From: Clostridiaceae bacterium | Lineage (GTDB): Bacteria > Bacillota > Clostridia > Peptostreptococcales > Natronincolaceae | DNA: 50,817 bases | Assembly (NCBI GenBank): GCA_020832135.1 | Contig: JAFIFG010000099.1 | Coordinates: 1 to 50,817 of the forward strand | Direction: 5' to 3' | Part shown: in pieces, positions 8,571-17,319 of the stretch | Layout of the letters: every line of letters starts with the position of its first letter | Position numbering within the stretch: position 1 is the stretch's first letter | The notes under the pieces: model-generated | Databases searched by the model: none | What the model was told of the DNA's origin: nothing | Seen by the model: the letters and a program-made list of their open reading frames with translations, nothing else | Program-made: the position numbers and the translations under genes

Positions 8571-9980
8571 ATGAAAAGAGTTTTGATTTTATACTTCATC
8601 TATGTGCTTATAACAGGCATTGTGATATTTGCCTTCCATAGTAATAATGACAATATATATTTTGAAAACAATGAAGTTGAAAGATTTTGGGGGGAGGAAA
8701 TAGGGCAGGATAGGGTAGCACTTATAGAAGATAGATATTATTCAGGGATAAGCCGAGTGAATCTTATTGAAAATGCACAAGAAACTTTAGATATTGCCTA
8801 CTATACCATACATGAAGGTGTAGCAAGTAAAATCTTCTTTGGCACGATACTAGAAGCAGCTGATAGAGGAGTACAAGTACGTGTTTTAGTAGATGGTATT
8901 TTCCATAATTTAAGGGGCTCTTCAAAGGATGTTCAATATGCTCTAGTAAATCACCCTAATATTGAACTTAAATTTTATGAGTCCTTCAACTTACTTAAAC
9001 CATGGACTTGGAATAACAGACTACATGATAAGTATATTATTGCAGACAATAAGCTTGCTATGATTGGTGGTAGAAACATAGGAGATAAGTACTTTCTACA
9101 AGACTACCATGGTGAGATAGTCAATGACAGAGATGTTGTCATTGTTAATACTGATACGAATAAACCATCGGATAGTGTTATAAAAGATATGAGAACATAC
9201 TTTAATACAGTCTGGGATCATAAATTTTCAGAATATCCTATAAAAAAATTAAGATACTATCAAATCCAAAAAGGGGAGGAAAAGGAAAAGTACTTAAAAA
9301 AATTTACAGAAAAGTTAAGGTATAATCGTCCTGAGATATTTAATCATACCATAGACTGGTATAACGTATCTGTCCCAACCAATAAAATAACATTAATTCA
9401 TAATCCTATTACACGATTAAATAAAGAACCATGGATTTTAGCTGAAATAGCTAGACTTATGGAAAATGCAGAAAAATCAATATTTATTCAAAGTCCTTAT
9501 ATTATTCCAACTAAGCAAATGATGCAATATGTGGCTATGGATAGCATCCAATCAAAACAAACTGTTTTACTAACTAACTCAATTGCAGCTAGTCCCAATT
9601 ATTTTGCTATGGCAGGCTATAGGAACAACAGAAAAAAAATTGTAGATCATACCACATACTTATATGAATATCATGGTGATGGATCGATACATGGAAAATC
9701 CTATGTCATCGATAATCGAATAAGTTTAGTAGGAACTTTTAACGTAGATGCAAGGAGTGCTTTCTTAAGTACTGAAAGTATGGTGGTGATAGATAGCAAC
9801 GAATTTTCAGGAGTTTTGAAGAAGGAGATTAATGAATTGGTAAAGGAAAGTCTGGTAGTAGGAGAAGACTATACCTATCAAGAAAACCCTCTTATTGAAG
9901 AGGGAAAAGTTCCAAGAACAAAGTCTTTGATTATAAAAATGCTATCGATCTTTGCTTATTTTTTAGATTTCTTACTTTAA
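8571..9980 (+). CDS. Phospholipase D / cardiolipin synthase-like protein
   Basis: A 469-residue membrane-anchored enzyme with an N-terminal hydrophobic anchor (residues 3-22) and two PLD active-site motifs: HDK at H152/K154/D159 and HGK at H374/K376/D381, each followed by the usual G-x-x-N segment (GGRNIGDKY and GTFNVDARS). Two HKD motifs on one chain are the rule for cardiolipin synthases and phosphatidyl transferases. Cardiolipin synthases usually have two N-terminal TM helices and about 480-510 residues; this one has a single anchor and a larger insert between the motifs, so another phosphodiesterase role is possible. The start is odd: the strong GGAGGTG box at 8530-8536 lies 34 nt before the ATG, and the in-frame codons between them are ATA, GTA, AAA and TTA, so a non-standard start such as ATA 8544 cannot be excluded. 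Confidence 0.82.
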   Translation: MKRVLILYFIYVLITGIVIFAFHSNNDNIYFENNEVERFWGEEIGQDRVALIEDRYYSGISRVNLIENAQETLDIAYYTIHEGVASKIFFGTILEAADRGVQVRVLVDGIFHNLRGSSKDVQYALVNHPNIELKFYESFNLLKPWTWNNRLHDKYIIADNKLAMIGGRNIGDKYFLQDYHGEIVNDRDVVIVNTDTNKPSDSVIKDMRTYFNTVWDHKFSEYPIKKLRYYQIQKGEEKEKYLKKFTEKLRYNRPEIFNHTIDWYNVSVPTNKITLIHNPITRLNKEPWILAEIARLMENAEKSIFIQSPYIIPTKQMMQYVAMDSIQSKQTVLLTNSIAASPNYFAMAGYRNNRKKIVDHTTYLYEYHGDGSIHGKSYVIDNRISLVGTFNVDARSAFLSTESMVVIDSNEFSGVLKKEINELVKESLVVGEDYTYQENPLIEEGKVPRTKSLIIKMLSIFAYFLDFLL

Positions 9981-10019
9981 GATAAATATAAATTTTATTC
10001 TAAAGGGAGGTGAAGAACC

Positions 10020-11099
10020 ATGAATACAAAAGCATTTAAAATTGGTCATGGGATTCTTCTTCTATTTTTAATTATATATGTTGGTTCGTTAATTGACTGG
10101 ATTTTCTATCCCTTTATTGTTATATTTCAAACATTGTTTATACAGGTCATTCTTTCGGGATTCCTTTTTTACTTGTTAAGACCTCTTGTGAAGATATTAA
10201 ATAAAAAAATACCAAGAGGGATATCCATTCTAATAGTATATTTTGTTTTAATCTGTATTCTTATAGGCTTACTGATTATCATTGGTCCTATACTACAGAG
10301 GCAGTTTTATAGCTTAACAGATAATATGCCTTTCATTATTTCAGATATTCAAAAACAATTTATCAATATTCAGGAAATGGAAATTTTTCAACGTCATGAA
10401 TTAAGCGGAATACTAAATATTGAAGATCTTATTCTTCAATTAGGAGATTTAGTGAATCAATTGGGTAAAAATTTTGCTTTGAGCATGGCAAATTTTGTAG
10501 GTGTATTAGCCAATGCAGTACTTGTGTTAGTAATTGTTCCGTTTATTCTCTTTTATATATTAAAAGATGGGGAAAAATTTGCTAAACACTTTTTAAGTAT
10601 TTTCAATAAAAAACAACAGGATGACGTTAGATTGATTTTAAAGGGTATTGATAAAACCCTTAGTTCCTATATACAAGGTCAAGGGATTGTTTGCCTTTGT
10701 GTAGGTGTTTTATGTTATATTACCTTCTTAATCGTTGGCTTAAATTATGCATTACTACTGGCTGTAATAGCAGGGATGACGAATATTATTCCTTATTTTG
10801 GACCTTGGATTGGAACTGTTCCTGCTGTAATTGTAGGTTTATTTCAATCACCAATGATGGCTTTAATTATAGTAATTCTTGTTGTGATTATCCAGCAAAT
10901 CGAAAGTAATCTTATTGCACCTCAAGTGATTGGTAAAAAGTTAGAAATGCACCCTATAACAATTATGTTTCTAATACTAATAGCAGGTCGTTTAGTAGGT
11001 TTGCTTGGCATGATATTGGCTGTCCCTACTTATGCAACCTGTAAGGTAATATTGACACATAGTCATCAAATTTGGAAGTTGCAAAGCAGAGAAAAATAA
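10020..11099 (+). CDS. AI-2E family (UPF0118) membrane permease
   Basis: A 359-residue protein with the AI-2E/UPF0118 layout: two N-terminal TM helices, a TM plus amphipathic middle segment (residues about 95-150), then several TM helices. Family signs are the PFILFYILKDGEKF segment, YIQGQGIVCL, the NIIPYFGPWIG loop and the QQIESNLIAPQVIG motif near residues 290-305. AGGGAGGTGAAGAACC precedes the ATG. Proteins of this family export varied small molecules, and some act as Na+(Li+)/H+ antiporters; the substrate here is unknown. It follows the phospholipase D gene by 39 nt and precedes the alarmone synthetase by 68 nt, so the three probably form one operon under the tandem repeat promoter. Confidence 0.88.
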   Translation: MNTKAFKIGHGILLLFLIIYVGSLIDWIFYPFIVIFQTLFIQVILSGFLFYLLRPLVKILNKKIPRGISILIVYFVLICILIGLLIIIGPILQRQFYSLTDNMPFIISDIQKQFINIQEMEIFQRHELSGILNIEDLILQLGDLVNQLGKNFALSMANFVGVLANAVLVLVIVPFILFYILKDGEKFAKHFLSIFNKKQQDDVRLILKGIDKTLSSYIQGQGIVCLCVGVLCYITFLIVGLNYALLLAVIAGMTNIIPYFGPWIGTVPAVIVGLFQSPMMALIIVILVVIIQQIESNLIAPQVIGKKLEMHPITIMFLILIAGRLVGLLGMILAVPTYATCKVILTHSHQIWKLQSREK

Positions 11100-11167
11100 T
11101 AATGAGACAGTACACTTTACAGAAAACTTGGAGGAAATGACAAGAAATAAAAGGAGTTGATAGGAAA

Positions 11168-11914
11168 ATGGAAATTACCCCAAACATAGATTCAAAACAA
11201 CTAAAATCAATAAAAACAGAGTTGGCTCGATTTATGATGTCCTATAAATTTGCAATGGATGAAATTAATACGAAAATTGATATTCTAAAACAAGAGTTTC
11301 ATTATGTTCATGATTATAATCCCATTGAACACGTTAAATCGCGTCTTAAGACACCTGAAAGCATTGTGAAAAAAGTTTATAGAAAGGGATATGAACTTTC
11401 ATTACCTTCTATAAAAGAAAATATTCAAGATATCGCTGGTGTTCGGATTATTTGTTCTTTTATGTCTGATATTTACGAATTAAGTGAGATGCTACAAAAT
11501 CAAAAAGATATCAAAGTCATTAAATGTAAGGATTATATAAAAGATCCTAAACCTAATGGTTACAAAAGCTTACATTTAATATTACAAATTCCTATTTTTA
11601 TGTCTGATAGAGTAGAAGATATCTATGTTGAGGTTCAAATTAGAACAATTGCCATGGATTTTTGGGCAAGTTTAGAGCATAAAATTTATTATAAATATGA
11701 TAAAGAAGTTCCTCTCAAATTGTCAGTAGAACTTAAAGAAGCAGCAAATGCAGTATCAGAACTAGATGAAAAAATGGAAAAAATTCAGAAAGAAGCCAGT
11801 CGACTTAAGGAAGCAGCTGCTTCTGTTGATAATTCACAGGAATTTTTGATTAATAATGAACGATTCTACCTTCCATATAACTTTTTGACACAGCATTTTG
11901 ATTTATCAAAATAA
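11168..11914 (+). CDS. Small alarmone synthetase (RelA/SpoT synthetase domain)
   Basis: A 248-residue GTP pyrophosphokinase of the small alarmone synthetase class: only the synthetase domain plus a C-terminal helical tail, with no HD hydrolase, TGS or ACT domain. Visible motifs are the substrate-binding VKSRLKTPESIVKK (residues about 56-70), DIAGVRIIC, KPNGYKSLHL (the G-loop with the stacking Tyr) and the VEVQIRTIAMDFWASLEHKI catalytic strand with E and H. It makes (p)ppGpp from GTP/GDP and ATP. The 248-residue length is slightly longer than RelQ or RelP. It is last or near last in the operon with phospholipase D and the AI-2E permease, tying the stringent alarmone to an envelope-responsive promoter (inference). 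Confidence 0.92.
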   Translation: MEITPNIDSKQLKSIKTELARFMMSYKFAMDEINTKIDILKQEFHYVHDYNPIEHVKSRLKTPESIVKKVYRKGYELSLPSIKENIQDIAGVRIICSFMSDIYELSEMLQNQKDIKVIKCKDYIKDPKPNGYKSLHLILQIPIFMSDRVEDIYVEVQIRTIAMDFWASLEHKIYYKYDKEVPLKLSVELKEAANAVSELDEKMEKIQKEASRLKEAAASVDNSQEFLINNERFYLPYNFLTQHFDLSK

Positions 11915-11993
11915 CTTGTTCATATATACAGTAAACAGAGATTTTTCTTGTTTATAGTAAGATATTGATGAAACTACATGAGGAGTGATAAAA

Positions 11994-12695
11994 ATGTTAT
12001 ACCCATATGGTTTTCTACGATTTGATCCAACGATGATTATTTTACTTCCTGCAATTGTCTTGACCCTCTATGCTCAAGGAAAAGTAAAATCTAATTTTGC
12101 TAAATACTTAAGGGTATCGACACGAAAAGGGTATACAGGAGCACAAGTAGCAAGGCTCCTATTGAATCAACATGGGTTACAGGCTATACCAATTGAGGTT
12201 TCAAGAGGACAATTAAGTGATCATTATGATCCAACACAGCGTGTGTTAAGACTATCTGGAGAGGTATATCAAGGCAGCTCTATTGCCTCAGTCAGTGTTG
12301 CTGCCCATGAGGTAGGACATGCTATTCAGCATGCAAAGGGATATATCCCACTATCCTTAAGAAATATGGTTTTTCCTATAGCAAGGTTTGGATCTTCTGC
12401 TGCTTGGGTTTTCATTATGGTAGGACTACTTATTCCTACACTAGGAGGGTTAATGGATATTGGTATTTTACTTTTTGGAGCTGCAGTTGCCTTTCAACTT
12501 ATTACACTTCCAGTAGAGTTTAATGCTAGTAGTAGGGCTTTACGGCTACTTAATACTAATGGATTGATTGTGGGGGATGAAGCAAAAGGAGCTCAGAAGG
12601 TACTTCGAGCTGCAGCACTAACCTATGTGGCGGCCATGGCAAGTGGTATCGCACAACTATTGCGACTTATTTTAATTAGAAATAGAAGAAGATAA
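11994..12695 (+). CDS. YugP-like membrane zinc metallopeptidase
   Basis: A 233-residue neutral zinc metallopeptidase of the YugP family. An N-terminal TM segment (residues 13-28) is followed by a cytoplasmic-side protease domain with HEVGH (H105, E106, H109) and two or three further TM helices; the acidic third ligand is probably the E in LPVEFNASSRAL. I choose ATG 11994, which is 8 nt from AGGAG at 11981-11985; the in-frame GTG at 11985 is part of that box. It may share the transcript of the alarmone synthetase, which ends 79 nt upstream with no clear terminator between. A bidirectional terminator follows. The substrate is unknown in the family. Confidence 0.88.
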   Translation: MLYPYGFLRFDPTMIILLPAIVLTLYAQGKVKSNFAKYLRVSTRKGYTGAQVARLLLNQHGLQAIPIEVSRGQLSDHYDPTQRVLRLSGEVYQGSSIASVSVAAHEVGHAIQHAKGYIPLSLRNMVFPIARFGSSAAWVFIMVGLLIPTLGGLMDIGILLFGAAVAFQLITLPVEFNASSRALRLLNTNGLIVGDEAKGAQKVLRAAALTYVAAMASGIAQLLRLILIRNRRR

Positions 12696-12741
12696 AAAGT
12701 TATATAGCGCTTTATAGATTAGATATTCTACAAAAACACTG

Positions 12742-12780
12742 TTTTGCCACCCATTGTTTAACTGGGTGGCAAAATTGTTT
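12742..12780. terminator. Bidirectional intrinsic terminator
   Basis: Perfect 12-bp stem TTTTGCCACCCA (12742-12753) and TGGGTGGCAAAA (12763-12774) with a 9-nt loop. It ends transcription of the YugP gene and, on the other strand, of the small convergent gene at 12780-13175. Confidence 0.85.
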
Positions 12781-13175
12781 TATATACAATGAACTTCATA
12801 ATGTAGAAAATCAGTTTTGATTTCTAAGAATTTCATTTGACTTATAGGAAAAAAACGCTGACAAGAACTATACTCTTCGGGCCTATAGGTAACTGTTACT
12901 TCTTCAGTAATACCTAGGTGATTTGCAAATCTAATGGTTTCTCCAGGTGTTACAATAATAACCATATTAGAACTAGATGGAAAGCTATATCTATCATTAA
13001 CAGAATTTGATATTGGATGAGTGTTATATATGAAGTTAACTTTATATTGTAGAGTATCATCTAATTTTTCTGCACCGGCAAAAACTACCCTGCAGTGGTT
13101 TCTATTGGAGTTAGAGTGAAGAACAGAGTCCCCCAAAAAAGCTTCTTTTTCCCATATATAAAGGTTTTGATTCAT
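12780..13175 (-). CDS. Hypothetical protein, 131 aa
   Basis: Small soluble protein without signal peptide or membrane segment. It is mostly predicted beta strands: residues 24-60 and 70-105 contain alternating hydrophobic stretches (HCRVVFAG, YKVNFIYN, MVIIVTPGETIRFAN, EEVTVTYRP). I do not recognise a family. A very strong ribosome binding site (AAGGAGGAGG, reverse complement of about 13180-13190) sits 5-6 nt before the ATG, supporting that it is a real gene. It converges with the YugP gene across the terminator at 12742-12774. Function unknown. Confidence 0.6.
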   Translation of the reverse strand: MNQNLYIWEKEAFLGDSVLHSNSNRNHCRVVFAGAEKLDDTLQYKVNFIYNTHPISNSVNDRYSFPSSSNMVIIVTPGETIRFANHLGITEEVTVTYRPEEYSSCQRFFPISQMKFLEIKTDFLHYEVHCI

Positions 13176-13416
13176 TGTACCTCCTCCTTAGCTTGTTTAA
13201 GTAATTATATAATTGAAATTCAAAAATCATTCATATAAAAACTTTATAGGCAGAGGGAGTATTATTGAAAATCTAAATTTAATTGAATGGATTTTATAAA
13301 CTATTGAAGGTGATGTATAGGGACATGAAGTTTTATTCCAGCATATTAGTTTTTTTAACATAATGACTATAAGAAGAATATTATGATAAAAAAAGGTTGA
13401 TTAGGGGTGAGCTTTT

Positions 13417-13722
13417 ATGTTGACAGCACTTAATGTAGTATGTTTATATCCATGGACTCTGATTCTTCTTATGTTCATTTCTGCAGTTTTAGGTATGTTT
13501 TATCCTAAAATACACCGGTATGTTGCTGCCTGGATTATACAAAGAAAAAACAAACTACTATGTGATCAATATAAGGAGCTTACTAGAGAATATGATAACT
13601 CCATGGATAAATTAAAGGCAATTCAAGAAAAAGCACCTCAGATGATTGTAAAAGCTCTTAAGATAGGAAAAACCAGAGAATTATTTAATAAGCATGAAAG
13701 AATTAAAAAGTATTTAAAGTAG
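13417..13722 (+). CDS. Small single-pass membrane protein with coiled-coil tail
   Basis: A 101-residue protein with one N-terminal TM helix (residues about 12-30, PWTLILLMFISAVLGMFY) and a Lys/Glu-rich helical tail from about 40 to 101 likely to form a coiled coil. I do not recognise a family. GGGGTGAG lies 5-10 nt before the ATG. It precedes the metallophosphoesterase gene by 70 nt on the same strand, so they may be co-transcribed. The 240 nt before it hold no gene; they contain AT-rich sequence likely to include its promoter, without a confident -35/-10 pair. Confidence 0.55.
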   Translation: MLTALNVVCLYPWTLILLMFISAVLGMFYPKIHRYVAAWIIQRKNKLLCDQYKELTREYDNSMDKLKAIQEKAPQMIVKALKIGKTRELFNKHERIKKYLK

Positions 13723-13792
13723 TATGGTTCTTTATCCCAAGGCTCTAGAATATATTTTAATAAAAATTTGCTAGCTTATCCAGGGGGTAAAT

Positions 13793-14710
13793 ATGAATCA
13801 ATTAAAGCATGTATCTAAAGTTTTTCAATCGGCTGAAGAAATCCCTTTTGACGATTCCTCTAGGTTTATTTTTATGAGTGATTGTCATAGGGGCACTGGA
13901 GACTGGGCAGATACCTTTGCTAAGAACCAAAATATTTTTTTTGCTGCGTTGGTCCATTACTATAGGGAAAACTATACTTATATAGAGCTAGGAGATGGAG
14001 ATGAACTTTGGCAAGACCGTAAGCTTTGTGACATTATACATGAACATAATGATGTCTTTAGGCTGATGGCACAATTTTACAATGAAGGCAGGTTGCATTT
14101 TATCTATGGAAATCATGATATAGTAAAGAGGGATCCTACATATGTAAAAAAGAATCTCTACCAATATTTTAGTGAACGTGAGGGGAAGTATGTGCCCTTA
14201 TTCGAAAATATAAAGCTTCACGAAGGACTTGTCCTGAAACATAGTGACACAGGTGATAAAATTCTTCTTATACATGGACATCAAGTGGATTTTCTTAATC
14301 ATGAGCTGTGGAGGTTAAGTAGGTTTTTGGTTAGATATTTGTGGCGACCTCTAGAATCCTTTGGAGTAAGAGATCCAACTAGAACTGCAAAAAACTATAC
14401 CAAAAAAGAAGCTGTAGCTAGGAAGCTTACGGAGTGGGTAATAAGAGAAAAACATATGCTGATTGCCGGACATAACCATAGACCTAGGTTTTCTGAAGTA
14501 GGAGAACCTCCATATTTTAATGATGGAAGCTGTGTGCATCCACGTTGCATAACAGGAATCGAGATTACAGATGGAGAAATTTTACTTATTAAGTGGAGTG
14601 TAAAAACAAAAGAGGACGGTACACTGTACATTGATAGAGATGTATTGGCAGGGCCAAGGAAGCTAATGGATTACTTTAACACAAACAATACTAGCTATAA
14701 TACTAAATGA
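13793..14710 (+). CDS. Calcineurin-like metallophosphoesterase
   Basis: A 305-residue cytoplasmic metallophosphoesterase. The two-metal site residues are visible in order: FMSDCHRGTGDW (D30, H32), ELGDGDELW (D66 region), IYGNHD, LIHGHQVDF and the terminal AGHNHRPRF (GHxH), then FNDGSC. The family hydrolyses phosphomonoesters or diesters, including nucleotides and UDP-diacylglucosamine; the sequence alone does not tell which. The ATG follows GGGGG with an 8-nt spacing. It stands between the small coiled-coil membrane protein and the secreted gamma-glutamyltransferase. Confidence 0.88.
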   Translation: MNQLKHVSKVFQSAEEIPFDDSSRFIFMSDCHRGTGDWADTFAKNQNIFFAALVHYYRENYTYIELGDGDELWQDRKLCDIIHEHNDVFRLMAQFYNEGRLHFIYGNHDIVKRDPTYVKKNLYQYFSEREGKYVPLFENIKLHEGLVLKHSDTGDKILLIHGHQVDFLNHELWRLSRFLVRYLWRPLESFGVRDPTRTAKNYTKKEAVARKLTEWVIREKHMLIAGHNHRPRFSEVGEPPYFNDGSCVHPRCITGIEITDGEILLIKWSVKTKEDGTLYIDRDVLAGPRKLMDYFNTNNTSYNTK

Positions 14711-14835
14711 TATAAAAATTTGTGCTATACTAATGACAAATTATGAAGAGTTTGATGGTATAAAATTACCAGTTGAGTCATATGGTTATTTTGGTGGAGT
14801 TTGCACTATACTATTAAAAAGGGAGGGTTTAGTTA

Positions 14836-16965
14836 ATGAGATCAATTTCTATTAAGTTATCAGGTGGTAAATGGATAGCTCTAATATTGGTAATTGCATT
14901 GCTGCTCAGTCTTACAGCTCCAGCCTTTGCAGCTGTTCCAGGAGTAGATGCTACAATGGAGGGTGCTACTGAGGGTATTGTAGCCGTTGCACATCCAAAG
15001 GCTGCTGAAGCTGGCAAAATGGTTTTACAGCAAGGAGGAAATGCAATAGATGCAGCGGCAGCTATCCAGCTTGCTCTCAATGTAGTGGAACCTATGATGT
15101 CTGGTATAGGCGGTGGTGGATTTACCATGATATATCTAAAAGATGAAAACAAATTTACTGTAATAGACAGTAGGGAACTGGCACCACAGAATGTTGATGC
15201 TACCTTATTTTTAGGTGAAGATGGAGAACCAATTCCTTGGTTTGAGCGGCATACCAGTGGTAAAGCTGTTGGTGTCCCTGGAACCTTAATGGGAATTGAA
15301 ACAGCTCTAGAAAAGTACGGTACTATGACATTATCAGAGGTGATTGATCCTGCTATTAAGTTGGCAGAAGAAGGTGTAGAGCTTAATTGGATCAATGCCC
15401 TTTATATAGAGCAAAATATTGCCAAGCTTGAGCAATATGGAACTGCTGCAGAAGTGTTTATACCAAATGGTGTTCCTTTAAAGAAGGGTGATCTGCTAGT
15501 GCAGCCTGATTTAGCTAAAACTTTAAAGCTTATTAAAGAGCATGGCTCTGATGTTTTCTATAATGGTGAAATTGGGGAAGCCATTGTTGCGGAAGTTCAA
15601 AAACGTGGCGGCTCTATGACCATGGAGGATATGAGGAATTATAGAGCAGTAGAAAGAACACCAGTTAGTGGTGAATATAGAGGCTACGAAATTGTATCCA
15701 TGCCTCCTCCAAGCTCTGGTGGGTTAACAATTATACAAATTTTAAAGCTTATGGAGGGCTATGATGTAGAAAAGCTAGGTTTGAATTCTGTTGAATATCT
15801 ACATCGATTGCTACAAGCTATGCATTTATCCTATGCAGATCGTGCGAAATACATGGCTGATGAAGATTTCATAGCTGTTCCAAAGGAAGGTCTTATTAAT
15901 CAAGAATATATAAATGAAAGAAGAAAACTAATTAATCCTAATTATGTAGTAGGTAATGCAGAGGCAGGAGACCCTTGGAAGTATGAAAATAAAAATATAG
16001 ATACCACTGCAGTGGAGCAAGAAGAAAAGCCAATCGGTGAAACAACCCACTTCTCAGTAATTGACCAATGGGGTAATATGGTTGCATATACAACTACAAT
16101 CGAGGCAGTGTTTGGTGCGGGAATTATGGTGCCTGAATATGGATTAATGTTAAATAATGAGCTTACTGATTTTGATGCAATTCCGGGTGGAGTGAATGAG
16201 GTAGCACCTGGCAAACGACCACTTAGCAGTATGTCACCTACCTTAGTTTTAAAGGATGGCCAACCATTTATGGCACTTGGCTCCCCAGGTGGACCAACTA
16301 TTATTACATCGGTAGCACAAACAATACTAAATGTTATTGATCATAAACTTCCTATTCAAGAGGCTATTTTAGCTCCAAGGGTTTATTCTAGTGGATACCC
16401 AACCGTTAGATGGGAAGCTGGAATCGATCAAGATGTTGTACTACAGTTAATGGCAAAAGGACATGTGTTTCAAGAAACACCACGGGATATAGGGAATGTT
16501 CAGGCGGTTCTATTTGATTATGAGAATAACAAAATGTATGGTGGTGCTGATGATACTAGAGAAGGCGCTGTATTTGGAGTGGATGCTGTATATTTCGTTA
16601 TAGAGGAGCCTAGTAAAATTTATTTAGGAGAACAAGGACCTTTTACATTGAAAATCAATGATGTAATCTATCCATATTATGATCATCAAATGCTACTTGA
16701 GGATGGCACTAGCTATATTTTAGCAAATAAGCTCTTTGCAGGTCTTGGATTAAGCAAGGAAATTCCTGAAGATCTGAAGGAATATACCTTTGAAGAGGCT
16801 GGCAATACTTATCTACCAGTTCGAGTGGTAGCAGAAGCACTAGATTATGAAGTTTCATGGGATGGTGAAAATAGAACGGTTCTTTTAAAGAAAGATATTC
16901 ATCAATTTAGCGAAAGTGATGAGTATGGCTACTATGATGAGGATGAGTTTAAAATAACTAACTAA
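14836..16965 (+). CDS. ggt: Secreted gamma-glutamyltransferase with C-terminal copper-amine-oxidase-like domain
   Basis: A 709-residue exported Ntn-hydrolase that cleaves and transfers the gamma-glutamyl group of glutathione or polyglutamate. A Sec signal peptide is clear (residues about 12-33, ending APAFA-AVP). The precursor self-cleaves before the catalytic threonine; the conserved TTHFS puts this at T403. Other motifs are PPPSSGGLT, GSPGGPTI (oxyanion region) and NNELTDFDAIPGG without the lid-loop insertion, as in Bacillus GGT. After the catalytic subunit (to about residue 590) there is an extra domain (about 600-695) with the LPVRVVAEALDYEVSWD signature of copper amine oxidase N-terminal-like (stalk) domains, common in clostridial cell-surface proteins. 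Ordinary GGT is about 580 residues, so the fusion is notable. A 15-bp terminator follows. Confidence 0.93.
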   Translation: MRSISIKLSGGKWIALILVIALLLSLTAPAFAAVPGVDATMEGATEGIVAVAHPKAAEAGKMVLQQGGNAIDAAAAIQLALNVVEPMMSGIGGGGFTMIYLKDENKFTVIDSRELAPQNVDATLFLGEDGEPIPWFERHTSGKAVGVPGTLMGIETALEKYGTMTLSEVIDPAIKLAEEGVELNWINALYIEQNIAKLEQYGTAAEVFIPNGVPLKKGDLLVQPDLAKTLKLIKEHGSDVFYNGEIGEAIVAEVQKRGGSMTMEDMRNYRAVERTPVSGEYRGYEIVSMPPPSSGGLTIIQILKLMEGYDVEKLGLNSVEYLHRLLQAMHLSYADRAKYMADEDFIAVPKEGLINQEYINERRKLINPNYVVGNAEAGDPWKYENKNIDTTAVEQEEKPIGETTHFSVIDQWGNMVAYTTTIEAVFGAGIMVPEYGLMLNNELTDFDAIPGGVNEVAPGKRPLSSMSPTLVLKDGQPFMALGSPGGPTIITSVAQTILNVIDHKLPIQEAILAPRVYSSGYPTVRWEAGIDQDVVLQLMAKGHVFQETPRDIGNVQAVLFDYENNKMYGGADDTREGAVFGVDAVYFVIEEPSKIYLGEQGPFTLKINDVIYPYYDHQMLLEDGTSYILANKLFAGLGLSKEIPEDLKEYTFEEAGNTYLPVRVVAEALDYEVSWDGENRTVLLKKDIHQFSESDEYGYYDEDEFKITN

Positions 16966-16970
16966 GCTAT

Positions 16971-17010
16971 AAAAGGCATCTAGAATAAAATTCTAGATGC
17001 CTTTTATAGT
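16971..17010 (+). terminator. Intrinsic terminator after ggt
   Basis: Perfect 15-bp stem AAAAGGCATCTAGAA (16971-16985), 5-nt loop, TTCTAGATGCCTTTT (16991-17005). The 300 nt from here to pckA hold only the pckA promoter and an AT-rich leader. Confidence 0.88.
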
Positions 17011-17172
17011 GCATCGATTTGTATTTATAGTTATGAGTGTCGAGGACTTTATACTTTAAATAAATTGAGAAGGATAATTGGGTAAAACATGACATATTAG
17101 TGATTATATCAAGTATATAGAATAACATTAATATTAATTATAAATTTATTAAATATTAATTGTTAATTTATA

Positions 17173-17200
17173 TTGATTTATAATATATATGTGCTATACT
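17173..17200 (+). promoter_or_regulatory. Candidate sigma-A promoter of pckA
   Basis: TTGATT at 17173-17178, 16-bp spacer, extended -10 TGC-TATACT ending at 17200. A leader of about 110 nt would follow before the TTG start; it holds an AATATTATT-type AT palindrome near 17278-17300 but no riboswitch I recognise. Confidence 0.55.
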
Positions 17201-17319
17201 ATTAATTGAATTAAGACATACCAAACAAATGATAATTAGATTGGCATTGAAAATGCTTGCAGCAAATAAATCAAGTGAAATATTATTAAAAATATTATTT
17301 TATTTTGGGGGTAATCATT

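Noticed and set aside
14719-14731. Extended -10 TGC-TATACT upstream of ggt
   Set aside because: No -35 at the right distance, and it is about 100 nt from the gene; too weak to annotate.
17278-17300. AT-rich palindrome in the pckA leader
   Set aside because: Made only of A and T in an AT-rich region; no riboswitch core seen, so not listed as a regulator.
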